DNA of 64,000 bases from Limnothrix sp. FACHB-406 (lineage in GTDB: Bacteria > Cyanobacteriota > Cyanobacteriia > CACIAM-69d). Numbering within the stretch: position 1 is the stretch's first letter; the number at the start of each line of letters is the position of its first letter. Below are positions 17,636-25,875 of the stretch, in pieces. The notes beneath the pieces are model-generated. The model had not been told where the DNA came from. It worked only from the letters and a program-made list of their open reading frames with translations, and did not search any database. The DNA is taken from the NCBI RefSeq assembly GCF_014698235.1, contig NZ_JACJSP010000005.1, forward strand, positions 62,001-126,000, read 5' to 3'. The translations under genes and the position numbers were made by a program.

Positions 17636-18873
17636 TCAGGCTTCGGTAAGCGCTCATTCAAAACCCAATCGCCAAGGGCTTTGATCTTGTAATCAATCGG
17701 ATCATGAAGCGTGAAGGTTCGGAGGTTACGCCAGAACTGATCAAACCCGTAGCATCGACTGCTCGATCGCGCACCCATCGCCTCAAAAATTCCACTCGTC
17801 ACATCCAATCCAACCTGGTGGGTAACCACCTTAGCCGAGGCAATTGCCAGGGCGCACTCAGCTCGCTCCTCCGATGACAGGGCCCAACTGCGATCCCAAG
17901 CGTTTTGCAAGCGCTCAGCCGCCCGGTCACAAAGCGCCGTAGCCGCCTCCAACCCAGCCCACCATTGACCATATCGTTGAAGGATATAGGGATCGTCGCC
18001 AGCGGTGGGCACTCCGGCAGTGGGCCAAGGACGAGTGCAATGGCGAGTGTAAAGCTTGGCGCTATCTAACGCCCCCAGTGCAATTCCTAAGTAAATATTG
18101 GCTAAGTTGAGTTGTGTCAAACAGGCCCGAATGGTTCGGAATGGCTGATTGACTTGAGTTTGGTCTTCCAAAATTTCTTCCGACTTCACCAAAACATTGT
18201 TAAAAACAACGCTGCCGCTATCGGTCTGACGTTGCCCAATATTGTCCCAATTATTTTGCAGCTCAATTCCGGCACGTCTCGTAGGCAAAATGGCAATGAC
18301 CTGCTTGCCGGATGCTTCTTCAGTGGCCATGGTCGGCAAAATATCCGAGTCTTTGGCTCCTGAGCAAAATGTTTTAAATCCATTCAGGCGATAGATCCCA
18401 CCCTCTCGACTTAACTTGAGATTGTGGTCTAGGGGATTGAGCGCATTACACCAAAACCAATTCTGTTGAATAGTTTCTTGATAGTAATAATCTCGCTGCT
18501 GAACAGTTCCAAATAGGTAAGGAATGATCACTCCCAAGTTGTGGTAGGAATAAATATGGGCGATCGAGCTATCTATCTTGGCAAATTCGCGACTAATTCG
18601 CATTGCCAGAATCCAACTTTCTCCCCAGCCACCGGCAGAGCTGGGAATGATTAGCTTCAAGAGTCCGCTGTGACGTAGGCAATTGCGCTCAAGCAAGGGA
18701 GTCACGCCGGCTGCGTCTCGCTCAATCACCGTTGTCGAAAAATCTTCTGCTAAAGATCGAGCAACTGCCAACGGGTCAAGCCGGTTTTGCTCAGTCCAAT
18801 CGCTAACCAAAACACTAGATCTTTCAGGTCTTAAGTTCGTCATAATGTCCTTGGCGATCGGGAAATCGGTCAT
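17623..18873 (-). CDS. acyl-CoA-dehydrogenase-fold flavin monooxygenase (DszC/SfnB-like)
   Basis: A 416-residue protein of the acyl-CoA dehydrogenase superfamily, most like the branch of FMNH2-dependent sulfur-compound monooxygenases (DszC, SfnB). Seen: N-terminal helical domain (LKLIIPSSAGGWGE, HIYSYHNLGVI), middle beta domain (RLNGFKTFCSGAKDSD, WDNIGQRQTDSGSVVFNNV) and C-terminal helices (ALGALDSAKLYTRHCTRPW, SGIFEAMGARSSSRCYGFDQFWRN). The acyl-CoA dehydrogenase catalytic Glu motif is not evident, consistent with an oxygenase. Last gene of the sulfonate operon, 50 bases after ssuB. Likely role: oxygenation of an organosulfur compound so that sulfite can be released; substrate unknown. ATG 18873 is chosen over a TTG at 18894. 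Confidence 0.78.
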   Translation of the reverse strand: MTDFPIAKDIMTNLRPERSSVLVSDWTEQNRLDPLAVARSLAEDFSTTVIERDAAGVTPLLERNCLRHSGLLKLIIPSSAGGWGESWILAMRISREFAKIDSSIAHIYSYHNLGVIIPYLFGTVQQRDYYYQETIQQNWFWCNALNPLDHNLKLSREGGIYRLNGFKTFCSGAKDSDILPTMATEEASGKQVIAILPTRRAGIELQNNWDNIGQRQTDSGSVVFNNVLVKSEEILEDQTQVNQPFRTIRACLTQLNLANIYLGIALGALDSAKLYTRHCTRPWPTAGVPTAGDDPYILQRYGQWWAGLEAATALCDRAAERLQNAWDRSWALSSEERAECALAIASAKVVTHQVGLDVTSGIFEAMGARSSSRCYGFDQFWRNLRTFTLHDPIDYKIKALGDWVLNERLPKPDFYL

Positions 18874-18923
18874 CAACTGCAATTTACTCAGCAAGCCAAC
18901 TCAAGTAGCTCTGAGATTTGGGT

Positions 18924-19676
18924 TTAACGATTTGCCAACTGTAGCTCCCTAGAAAAGTTGAGTGCATCTAGAATTTCGATCTTCCAACGCTGAAATTCCA
19001 GGCTCGTGCGCGATCGAGGACGTGGTAAATCGATGGTGAACTCTCGATAAACCCGTCCAGGACATTGCAAAACAATCACTCGATCGCTGAGTAGCACCGC
19101 CTCTTCAACATCGTGGGTTACGAGTAACAAAGTTGGGCGATTCTCTTGCCACAGATTCAGCAAATGATCTTGTTGCTTGAGGCGAGTAAACGCATCCAAT
19201 GCGCTAAATGGTTCATCCAGCAAAAGAATCGATGGACGAGTCACTAAAGCACGGGCGATCGCCACACGCTGCGCCATCCCACCTGATAACTGTCGAGGGA
19301 GTGAATCCGCAAACTGGCATAAACCAACCCGTGCAATGGCATCAGTGGTCAGCTCATCACGAACTGGGGGCGGTAATTTTGACAAGCCAAAGGCAATATT
19401 TTGACGAACTGTCAACCAAGGCATTAAGCGCGGTTCCTGAAAGATCGTGCTCACCTTGGGATGTGGTTTTCGGATCACTTCATCATCAATCAGAACTTGC
19501 CCCAGACTCGGATGCTCTAGACCGGCAATAATTCGCAGCAGAGTACTTTTGCCACAGCCGCTAGCACCGACTAATCCAACAATTTCACCCGGTTCTAGCG
19601 TCAAATCAATTCTGTCAATGGCAATGTAACCATTTCTGAACTGTTTTCCAACTCCATCAATTTTTAGCATGTTCAA
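18924..19676 (-). CDS. ssuB: sulfonate/taurine-type ABC transporter ATP-binding protein
   Basis: Cytosolic ATPase (250 residues) of a nitrate/sulfonate/taurine-type importer. Seen: Walker A GASGCGKST (residues 37-45), Q-loop IFQEPRLMPW, signature LSGGMAQRVAIARAL, Walker B LLLDEPFSALD, and the switch His in LLVTHDVEEAV. The downstream stretch is typical of the SsuB/TauB branch (RVYREFTIDLPRPRSRTS). It works with the SsuC permease and SsuA binding protein encoded just upstream in the same direction; assignment to sulfonates rests on the neighbouring ssuD. Confidence 0.9.
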   Translation of the reverse strand: MNMLKIDGVGKQFRNGYIAIDRIDLTLEPGEIVGLVGASGCGKSTLLRIIAGLEHPSLGQVLIDDEVIRKPHPKVSTIFQEPRLMPWLTVRQNIAFGLSKLPPPVRDELTTDAIARVGLCQFADSLPRQLSGGMAQRVAIARALVTRPSILLLDEPFSALDAFTRLKQQDHLLNLWQENRPTLLLVTHDVEEAVLLSDRVIVLQCPGRVYREFTIDLPRPRSRTSLEFQRWKIEILDALNFSRELQLANR

Positions 19677-19818
19677 TAGCCCTCACTCACAGCGAGTTAT
19701 ATTCAGGTTCATCAATCCAACTGAGGCTCAAATTCATTCAAACTCTGGGAATCCCAAATTTCAAAAATTCCGCATCATAGTTTGACAATGCTTCATGCTT
19801 TCGTTCTTGGACAATGCT
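19677..19818. other. A/T-rich gap between ssuC and ssuB
   Basis: 142 bases with markedly lower GC than the rest of the window and no gene. Such long gaps between all genes of the cassette (102, 133 and 142 bases) are unlike a compact ssu operon. Confidence 0.5.
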
Positions 19819-20676
19819 CTAAACAGATTGCTCACTCGATCCATAAACATCCTGCCAATACAAGAGACGCTTACCAAAAATCAGAAGAATCAAATCCGTG
19901 GTCTTCCCAATGATTGCGAATAGCAAAATGCTGCCCAAAATAATTGAAGGTCTCCCGGTGGCCTGTCCATCAACCAACAAAAACCCTAAACCTTGGCTGG
20001 CACCCATAATTTCAGCAGCAACCACAAACATCCATCCCAATCCCAGTCCACTTCGTAACCCAACTAAATAAGCTGGTAGTGTGGCTGGGATAAAAACTCG
20101 CACAATAGATTCCCAATCGCTTAATCGATATACCTTGCCAACCTCAACCAGCTTGCGATCGACCTCTCGAACTCCCGTCATCAGATTTAGATAAACTGGA
20201 AAAAAAACTCCCACTGCAATCAGGGCTATTTTTGAAGGCTCCTGAATACCTAGCCAAAGAATAAATAAAGGAACCCAAGCCAGGGATGGGATACTCCGCA
20301 GTGCCTGCAACAGGGGATCGCACAATTGATGGAAAACACGAAAATATCCTGTCAGAGCACCAATAATGGTTGCGAGACCACCACCAATCAAAAACCCCAA
20401 AAGCACCCTGTAAAGCGTGATGCCAATATGCCCAAAAAGTTGACCATCAACTGTCAGTTGCCAAAGTGTGAGCAAAACAACTGATGGCGCAGGCATCAAG
20501 TTTTCTGGAAAGATACTGAGTCGCGAAAGAATTTCCCAAGTCAGCAGTAGAGCTACTGGCAAAATTCCTCCTTGGAAGATGGATGAATCCCGCCAGCGAA
20601 TTTTCTGATTGGGCCGCAGTCGTCTAATCTCAGATTGCCTTTTGATGGTGGTGGTCACTGTTCTGACAAGCCTCAA
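19819..20676 (-). CDS. ssuC: sulfonate-type ABC transporter permease
   Basis: Inner-membrane channel subunit (285 residues) of a binding-protein-dependent importer. Seen: six hydrophobic segments (ILPVALLLTWEILSRL, IGITLYRVLLGFLIGGGLATIIG, IALIAVGVFFPVYLNLM, GLGLGWMFVVAAEIMGASQG) and the EAA-like coupling loop with the family sequence RSIPSLAWVPLFILWLGI. The first codon is non-ATG: TTG at 20676, or GTG at 20658; the long basic N-terminus before the first helix (TIKRQSEIRRLRPNQKIRW) makes the exact start uncertain. Lies between ssuA and ssuB, co-directional. Confidence 0.9.
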   Translation of the reverse strand: MRLVRTVTTTIKRQSEIRRLRPNQKIRWRDSSIFQGGILPVALLLTWEILSRLSIFPENLMPAPSVVLLTLWQLTVDGQLFGHIGITLYRVLLGFLIGGGLATIIGALTGYFRVFHQLCDPLLQALRSIPSLAWVPLFILWLGIQEPSKIALIAVGVFFPVYLNLMTGVREVDRKLVEVGKVYRLSDWESIVRVFIPATLPAYLVGLRSGLGLGWMFVVAAEIMGASQGLGFLLVDGQATGRPSIILGSILLFAIIGKTTDLILLIFGKRLLYWQDVYGSSEQSV

Positions 20677-20809
20677 CTAGGTTCGTATTTCCGGATTTTC
20701 CTGACCAGTCTGATTTTAGAGTTGACTTGCTTTCAGCCGCCAATTGATTACTCATGACTACTCATGATTACTCAATAGCTTAGTCAAGCCAACTCTCGGA
20801 ATCAGTCAA

Positions 20810-21829
20810 TTATTTTTTGACAATCTGATCAATGTACTGGGGATCGATGAGACTATCTACAACCTGATTGACGTTGATCGACTCTGAAATAATGCCACTT
20901 TTCTTGAGGACGCTCCCCGCTGCCACAATGGCATTCTTCTGTTGCCCGCCAATGGCTGAATTTGAAAGATCAGTTCGCTCCAGTTGCTTGGCTGCCACGG
21001 CAGGACTCAGCTTGGATTCCTTGACAAGAACTGCTTTCAATTCTTCCGGATTTTCCTGTGCCCACTGCCGTCCTTGTTCGTAGATTCGAAGCACACGTTC
21101 AACCAATTGTGGATAGCGTTGTGCAAATTCCTCCCGAACATTCAGTACGCCATAGCTATTGAATTCAGGATTGCGGGAAAACAAACGAGCGCCACTTTCC
21201 AATTCAGCTTTTGCCATATGCGGGTCTAGGCCGGCCCAAGCATCAACGTCACCCTTTTCAAGGGCAGCACGACCATCTGCGTGTTGCAGCGGGATAATTG
21301 TCACGTCTTTATCACTCAGTCCCACTTGATCCAGGGAGCGCAGCAGGAAAATGAAGGCATCAGTGCCTCGGGTTGCAGCAACTTTCTTGCCTTTGAGATC
21401 CGAAACACTTTTAATTGATGACTCGCCCTTGGTGACCAAGGCCACCCATTCGGGTTTGGAATAGGTATAGATTGACTTGATGGGATTACCATTCGCTTTC
21501 CCAATCAGGGCGGAAGCTCCAGCCGTTGAGCCAAAGTCTAAGCTACGAGCATTCAAGAACTCCAAGGCTTTGTTACTGCCTTGACTTAAAACCCATTCAA
21601 CTTGGATTTTATCTTTTGCAAATTCCGACTCAACCCAGCCCTTTTCTTTCAGAACAAGGCTCACAGGATTGTAATAGGCGTAATCTAATCGAATGGATTT
21701 GGGCAAGTCTGCTTTGGTTGCATTGCTGCATCCCACGGAAACGATGAAAACCAGGGCAAGACTTAGCAACCATTTAGGAAGCTTGAAGGTTTTGGCAATG
21801 AAACGAACAACTGTACTTTGACTGCTCAT
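20810..21829 (-). CDS. ssuA: aliphatic sulfonate ABC transporter substrate-binding lipoprotein
   Basis: Periplasmic binding protein (339 residues) that captures the sulfonate for SsuBC. Seen: basic N-terminus, hydrophobic stretch WLLSLALVFIVSVG and Cys34 as lipid-attachment residue, then the two-lobed NMT1/SsuA-like fold (IRLDYAYYNPVSLVLKEKGWVE, QVEWVLSQGSNKALEFLNA, DFGSTAGASALIGKANG, VSDLKGKKVAATRGTDA). Second gene of the operon, 102 bases after ssuD. Its base composition is visibly A/T-richer than ssuD or the flanking chromosomal genes. Confidence 0.92.
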   Translation of the reverse strand: MSSQSTVVRFIAKTFKLPKWLLSLALVFIVSVGCSNATKADLPKSIRLDYAYYNPVSLVLKEKGWVESEFAKDKIQVEWVLSQGSNKALEFLNARSLDFGSTAGASALIGKANGNPIKSIYTYSKPEWVALVTKGESSIKSVSDLKGKKVAATRGTDAFIFLLRSLDQVGLSDKDVTIIPLQHADGRAALEKGDVDAWAGLDPHMAKAELESGARLFSRNPEFNSYGVLNVREEFAQRYPQLVERVLRIYEQGRQWAQENPEELKAVLVKESKLSPAVAAKQLERTDLSNSAIGGQQKNAIVAAGSVLKKSGIISESINVNQVVDSLIDPQYIDQIVKK

Positions 21830-21931
21830 GCTTAGCTCCTGGTCAGATGGAGGACTTGACGGATTGACAGTGTTGGTTAAACGGCGATGACGATTTCTTG
21901 CTGGAATTCCTAGCGCTTGCCAGCGGATGAA

Positions 21932-23104
21932 CTAAACCGGTACTGATTGGGGAGAGGGCAAACGATCGCGCAAGCTCTGGGCTGAGGCATCGCCAAAGGG
22001 GCCAAACATCAGGGGATTGACTACCTGATGTTGGGTGGATTGTTGTTCAACGGGAGCCAGGGGAAGTCGAGGCAGTAACAACTCCGCTGTGCGATAGGCT
22101 TCTTCCAAGTGGGGGTAGCCCGAGAGAATGAAGGAATCAATGCCCAAGTCCGCGTATTCCCGTAGGCGTTCGGCAACTGTTTCGGGATCGCCAACCAACG
22201 CTGTTCCGGCTCCTCCGCGCACCAGGCCAACACCCGCCCAAAGGTTGGGAGAAATTTCCAGGGACTCTCGACTGCCGCGATTGAAATGGGTCATGCGACG
22301 TTGGCCTTCAGAATCCATGCGAGCAAAATCTGCCTGTGCGCGAGCCACTGCCGACTCGTCCACGTAACGCAGTAGGTCTTCTGCGGCTGCCCAGGCTTCG
22401 GATGTTGTTTCTCGCACCACCACATGCAGCCGAATTCCAAATCGTACCGATCGCCCTTGGGATTCGGCCTGTTGTCGAACATCAGCAATTTTTTGAGCGA
22501 CGGCGGCTGGCGGTTCGCCCCAAGTCAGATAGGTATCGGCGTGTTTGGCTGCGACCCGGTGCGCGGCAGTTGATGAGCCGCCAAACCATAGGGGCGGATA
22601 AGGTTTTTGCAGTGGTGGGAAAACTTGTTGTCCACCGCGCACATCAATGTGGCTACCGGTAAAGTTCACGGTTTCCTGAAGCAGCAGCTTGCGCCAAACT
22701 GTCAAAAACTCGTCAGTGAGGGCGTAGCGATCGTCGTGGGCTAAGTGCAGGCCATCGCCTGCTAATTCCACAGGGTCGCCACCGGTAACAACATTGATCA
22801 GCAGTCGTCCCCCAGAGAGGCGATCGAACGTGGCGGCCATGCGTGCTGCCACACCCGGCAGCGTGAGTCCGGGTCGCACGGCTACCAAAAATTTCATCCT
22901 CTGCGTTACGGCAATGAGCGCCGAGGCAACAACCCATGCGTCTTCGCAGGCCCGCCCTGTGGGCAATAGTGCTCCCGAAAACGGTAGGGCATCGATCGCC
23001 TGAGCAAGCTGTTTGAGATAGGCGAAATCTGAAGGACGACCGCCAATATTCGTCCCCAAGTAGCGTCCATCACCATAGGTTGGAATAAACCAAAGGACAT
23101 TCAC
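21932..23104 (-). CDS. ssuD: FMNH2-dependent alkanesulfonate monooxygenase
   Basis: Two-component luciferase-like (TIM-barrel) monooxygenase that cleaves the C-S bond of alkanesulfonates with reduced FMN and O2, releasing sulfite and an aldehyde. 390 residues, full length. Seen: start [58 protein letters not shown], the conserved [20 protein letters not shown] and [12 protein letters not shown], ending with [19 protein letters not shown]. The initiation codon is GTG at 23104. First gene of the cassette; the flavin reductase (SsuE) is not encoded nearby. Flanked upstream by inverted repeats that may be regulatory. Confidence 0.94.
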   Translation of the reverse strand: MNVLWFIPTYGDGRYLGTNIGGRPSDFAYLKQLAQAIDALPFSGALLPTGRACEDAWVVASALIAVTQRMKFLVAVRPGLTLPGVAARMAATFDRLSGGRLLINVVTGGDPVELAGDGLHLAHDDRYALTDEFLTVWRKLLLQETVNFTGSHIDVRGGQQVFPPLQKPYPPLWFGGSSTAAHRVAAKHADTYLTWGEPPAAVAQKIADVRQQAESQGRSVRFGIRLHVVVRETTSEAWAAAEDLLRYVDESAVARAQADFARMDSEGQRRMTHFNRGSRESLEISPNLWAGVGLVRGGAGTALVGDPETVAERLREYADLGIDSFILSGYPHLEEAYRTAELLLPRLPLAPVEQQSTQHQVVNPLMFGPFGDASAQSLRDRLPSPQSVPV

Positions 23105-23154
23105 AGTTGGCTACTCACGTTCAATCAAAAGGTGGGGATGAGGCCGGAGCGCAA

Positions 23155-23177
23155 ACGCTTTTGAACTTTAAAAGCGT
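23155..23177. promoter_or_regulatory. inverted repeat in the ssuD leader
   Basis: ACGCTTTT-GAACTTT-AAAAGCGT: perfect 8-bp arms with a 7-base loop, 51 bases upstream of the ssuD GTG. Candidate operator or leader hairpin. Confidence 0.5.
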
Positions 23178-23281
23178 GCATCTCGTGGCTGGTTTAATTG
23201 GCGGCTCCAGGTGAATGGGGCTGACCGATATGGCTGGCTCATATGCTTGGTCTATGCCTATGAATTGAAGCCATGTTTTAC

Positions 23282-23315
23282 AAAATACGATATTCAGATC
23301 GGAATACCGTATTTT
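23282..23315. promoter_or_regulatory. 14-bp-arm inverted repeat upstream of ssuD
   Basis: AAAATACGATATTC, six bases, GAATACCGTATTTT: 13 of 14 arm positions pair. It stands ~180 bases upstream of ssuD in an A/T-rich zone, so it fits an operator for a dimeric regulator; a hairpin is also possible. Confidence 0.5.
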
Positions 23316-23721
23316 TCTCGAAAGAATATTACACAGATCTCAAGAATTATGCAAGTTCAGTTTCGAATATTTCCTTCAGTCGATCGAACAAGCGTCGAGT
23401 GAAGGCCTGAAAAATCAGAACTTTATTCCCGATGTCAAATTGCTGTTTATCTTGCTCCGTAAGGCTTTTGCGAATGTATTTAAACTAAAAATCTCTCGTG
23501 CTTTGTATTTTTCTGAAGTGGGCTAGGTGCTTTCACGTTTCGATCGGCACAGTAGCTAATGCATCACTCGCTTTAGATTAATTGCCTGTTTTTGTCTAGT
23601 ATTTCAAGCTACAAAAACAATCTTTCTGCCGATACAGCCTTGATCTAAAATAATTGGCACGCCATATGGCAGATGTCATGAAGCAACGATTCGGTGGGCA
23701 TTGCTCACCCACGGGCTAACC

Positions 23722-23856
23722 CGCTAACCTTTAGTGCGATTAGTGTGATTTCCAGCGCGATCGCCAACGCCAAAGGTTGTTAGCCAATTCCTAATGTGCT
23801 GATCCTGGCGTTAGGAAACGATCAAAAACAAAGACAAGGGGTTTAAACCCCTTGTC
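23722..23856. repeat. 135-bp structured direct repeat, copy 2 (right border of sulfonate cassette)
   Basis: Same orientation as copy 1 at 17392-17526, 126 of 135 identical, all differences transitions. The second stem reads TTCCTAA/TTAGGAA (23788-23794, 23811-23817), where copy 1 has TTCCCAA/TTGGGAA, so both halves of one pair changed together. It ends in the same perfect 24-bp palindrome (23833-23856) and lies ~100 bases 3' of the DUF1997 gene. Confidence 0.9.
23833..23856. terminator. perfect 24-bp palindrome 3' of the DUF1997 gene
   Basis: GACAAGGGGTTT with its exact reverse complement, identical to 17503-17526. Position relative to the minus-strand DUF1997 gene suits a transcription terminator. 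Confidence 0.55.
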
Positions 23857-23958
23857 TGGATCCCGGAACTAAGCCTCTGGTCTGCTGCCTGGGTCTCTTC
23901 TCAATGATTGAGAAAACCCTTGAGGAAGAGCTGTTAGAAAAGCTGCTAAAAAAAGTTG

Positions 23959-24759
23959 CTAAAAGAAGCTGCGGTTGCGTTGCAATTGCTGGGGAAACGG
24001 CAAATTTTGGGACTCATGAAAATCCGTTTGTACCTTAGCCGTTAACCGGCGAGACACCTGGCGGACAATTTGCCCCAGCAGTCGATCGCCCGTTCTTTGA
24101 ATCAATCCTTGGGGCAAAACCCGAATAAAGCGCGGAAACCACACATCCACATTTAAATCCAGTGTCCAAGTGACGTGGGTACTCACGGGTTGCTCGGCCG
24201 CTTCGTCGGGATTGTCCACCGCCACCAGTTTCATGGCGGCCTGGAAGTCTACGGCGTAGCCCGGTGGGTCATAGTCGGGCACGGGTACGGTGCGGATCCC
24301 ATAAACGCCCTGTTCCGGCGGCAGGAGTTCGAGGCCCACTTTCGGTTCCACGTAATAGTCAAATGCGCCAAAGTGCCCGATCGTGATGGCATAGCTGTTT
24401 TGGTCGATCGGGTTGACCTGCATTGGATGAGCACAGCGGTGAAACCACTCCTGATGCCCATCGAGGTAGTTGGCAAAGGTTTCCGGGGCGGCGGCGATTT
24501 CCATGTAGTCCTCAAAGCGGTTATAGAACCGCATGGGCCCATCGCTGTCATCCTCGGCACCGGAGTCCGGTTGGGCGTTTTGAGCACCCTTCTGCGCGTC
24601 ATTCTGGAAACCGTCCCGATCTCCACTCTGAACGGTCTGCTGTGGGTTGTGAATATTGATTGACGGGTCTTGCGCCTTAAGGGCCGCATCGTCCGATCGC
24701 CCCTCGTTGGGATTGGGATCGGATTCCGGTGACCAGTCAGGGGTAGAACGCATAGCCAT
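23959..24759 (-). CDS. DUF1997-family protein
   Basis: A 266-residue cytosolic protein with a low-complexity, acidic/Gln-rich N-terminal third (about residues 1-75) and a conserved START/SRPBCC-like beta-rich domain after it (ETFANYLDGHQEWFHRCAHPMQV, YAITIGHFGAFDYYVEPKVGLEL, YAVDFQAAMKL, VTWTLDLNVDVWFPRFIRVLP, QIVRQVSRRLTAKVQTDFH). This matches the DUF1997 family of cyanobacteria and plastids; function unknown. ATG 24759 and the third codon ATG (24753) are both possible. No obvious operon partner; the amidase gene lies 53 bases upstream in the same direction. Confidence 0.85.
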   Translation of the reverse strand: MAMRSTPDWSPESDPNPNEGRSDDAALKAQDPSINIHNPQQTVQSGDRDGFQNDAQKGAQNAQPDSGAEDDSDGPMRFYNRFEDYMEIAAAPETFANYLDGHQEWFHRCAHPMQVNPIDQNSYAITIGHFGAFDYYVEPKVGLELLPPEQGVYGIRTVPVPDYDPPGYAVDFQAAMKLVAVDNPDEAAEQPVSTHVTWTLDLNVDVWFPRFIRVLPQGLIQRTGDRLLGQIVRQVSRRLTAKVQTDFHESQNLPFPQQLQRNRSFF

Positions 24760-24812
24760 GCAATATCAACACCTTGGAGACTATAGCCTGCTCGATCGCC
24801 CAACGTCCTGGC

Positions 24813-25748
24813 CTAAGGAACCAATTTGCCCCAGGTGGCTGGGCCCACCACCCCATCGGCTGTCAACCCTTGGGCTTTTTGATAGGCCAGCACTGCGCTA
24901 ACCGTTGCGTCGCTGTATAACCCCGTGGGCGGAATATTCAATCGGAATTGTAAATAGCGCACCGCCGGGCCATAGCCGTGATTGGGTCGCAACACAACGC
25001 GATCGACCGTGATCGACGTGATCGCTTCCCACATGGCGCGATTGCTGGCTTCCGTTTCCGCAGGCGAAATGGCAAAGATGGTTTTGAGGCGTTGTTTCGC
25101 CTGGTTGGTTTGGGGCCCCAGCTTGCCGTCGGCGGCCAAGGGCTGGCCCGTGGGTGTGGCGTAAACCTGCAACCGGTTAAGGGCCTGCTGCAATTTCACA
25201 ATTTCTGGGTCGCTGGTGGTCGGGGGCGGCGTGGTGGCCGTTTGGCCGCCGGTCACGCCCGCCACGATCGCCCGCGCCATTTGGTCTGGGTCAAACCGCT
25301 TCATATCATCGGCGGAATCCACAAAGCAGCATTCCACCAAAATGCTGGGCATATCCGTATGGGCTAGCACGTAGAAGTTGCCCTCTTTGATGCCACGGTT
25401 GACATAGCCCAGTTTCAGAATTTCCGTGAGCACGGGTTGGGCAAATTTCTTCCCAGAATTGCTGGCATACCAAACTTCAGAACCGCTGGTGCGGCCGTTG
25501 TAGCTGTTGAAGTGGATGGAGACAAATAAATCCACATTGTTGGCATTGGCGGTGGAACAACGCTTGGAAAGCGAGTCCATGACGCTGGAGGCGCTTTTGG
25601 GGGTGCAGTTCACCACCTGATGACCCAAGGCTTGCAGTTGACTGATCACCCTTGTGCCGACGGCGATCGTGAGGTCATCTTCTTTTTTGATGCCCACTGC
25701 GCCAGTGTCGGGGGCCGCGTTGTGGCCCATGTCAATCCCATATTTCAT
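24813..25748 (-). CDS. N-acetylmuramoyl-L-alanine amidase with two peptidoglycan-binding domains
   Basis: Zn-dependent amidase_3 domain (residues ~1-175: KYGIDMGHNAAPDTGAVG with the first zinc His, VDLFVSIHFNSYNG with the second His, SILVECCFVDSADD) that cuts the amide bond between muramic acid and the stem peptide. It is followed by two peptidoglycan-binding-1 repeats (ADGKLGPQTNQAKQRL and AVLAYQKAQGLTADGVVGPATWGKLVP). 311 residues. Start: ATG 25748 is preceded by GAGGAG at a spacing of 9-10; an ATG 36 bases earlier has none. No signal peptide or membrane helix is visible, so how it reaches the wall is unclear (autolysin released on lysis, phage-derived, or non-classical export). Confidence 0.9.
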   Translation of the reverse strand: MKYGIDMGHNAAPDTGAVGIKKEDDLTIAVGTRVISQLQALGHQVVNCTPKSASSVMDSLSKRCSTANANNVDLFVSIHFNSYNGRTSGSEVWYASNSGKKFAQPVLTEILKLGYVNRGIKEGNFYVLAHTDMPSILVECCFVDSADDMKRFDPDQMARAIVAGVTGGQTATTPPPTTSDPEIVKLQQALNRLQVYATPTGQPLAADGKLGPQTNQAKQRLKTIFAISPAETEASNRAMWEAITSITVDRVVLRPNHGYGPAVRYLQFRLNIPPTGLYSDATVSAVLAYQKAQGLTADGVVGPATWGKLVP

Positions 25749-25875
25749 TGAATCCAGTCTCCTCGGGTCTCTCAGGCTGCTCATCAGTCTAGCCGTTGCA
25801 TTGAGGTGGCGGCGACTGGGCGATCGCCCCTAGGCAGTTGTCTGGCGGGGGGGCGATCGCCACCCAATTTGAACA

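Larger units (their letters stand above)
23105..23958. promoter_or_regulatory. 854-base region upstream of the sulfonate operon
   Basis: No gene recognised. It contains two inverted repeats close to ssuD (23155-23177 and 23282-23315), a long A/T-rich stretch (23270-23680) that should hold the ssuD promoter, and 135-bp repeat copy 2. No CysR/NtcB/Cbl-like LysR regulator gene is found in the window. Confidence 0.5.

Noticed and set aside
23282-23315. End of an insertion sequence or MITE
   Set aside because: The inverted arms are close together (6-base loop) and there is no flanking target duplication; an operator or hairpin is simpler.
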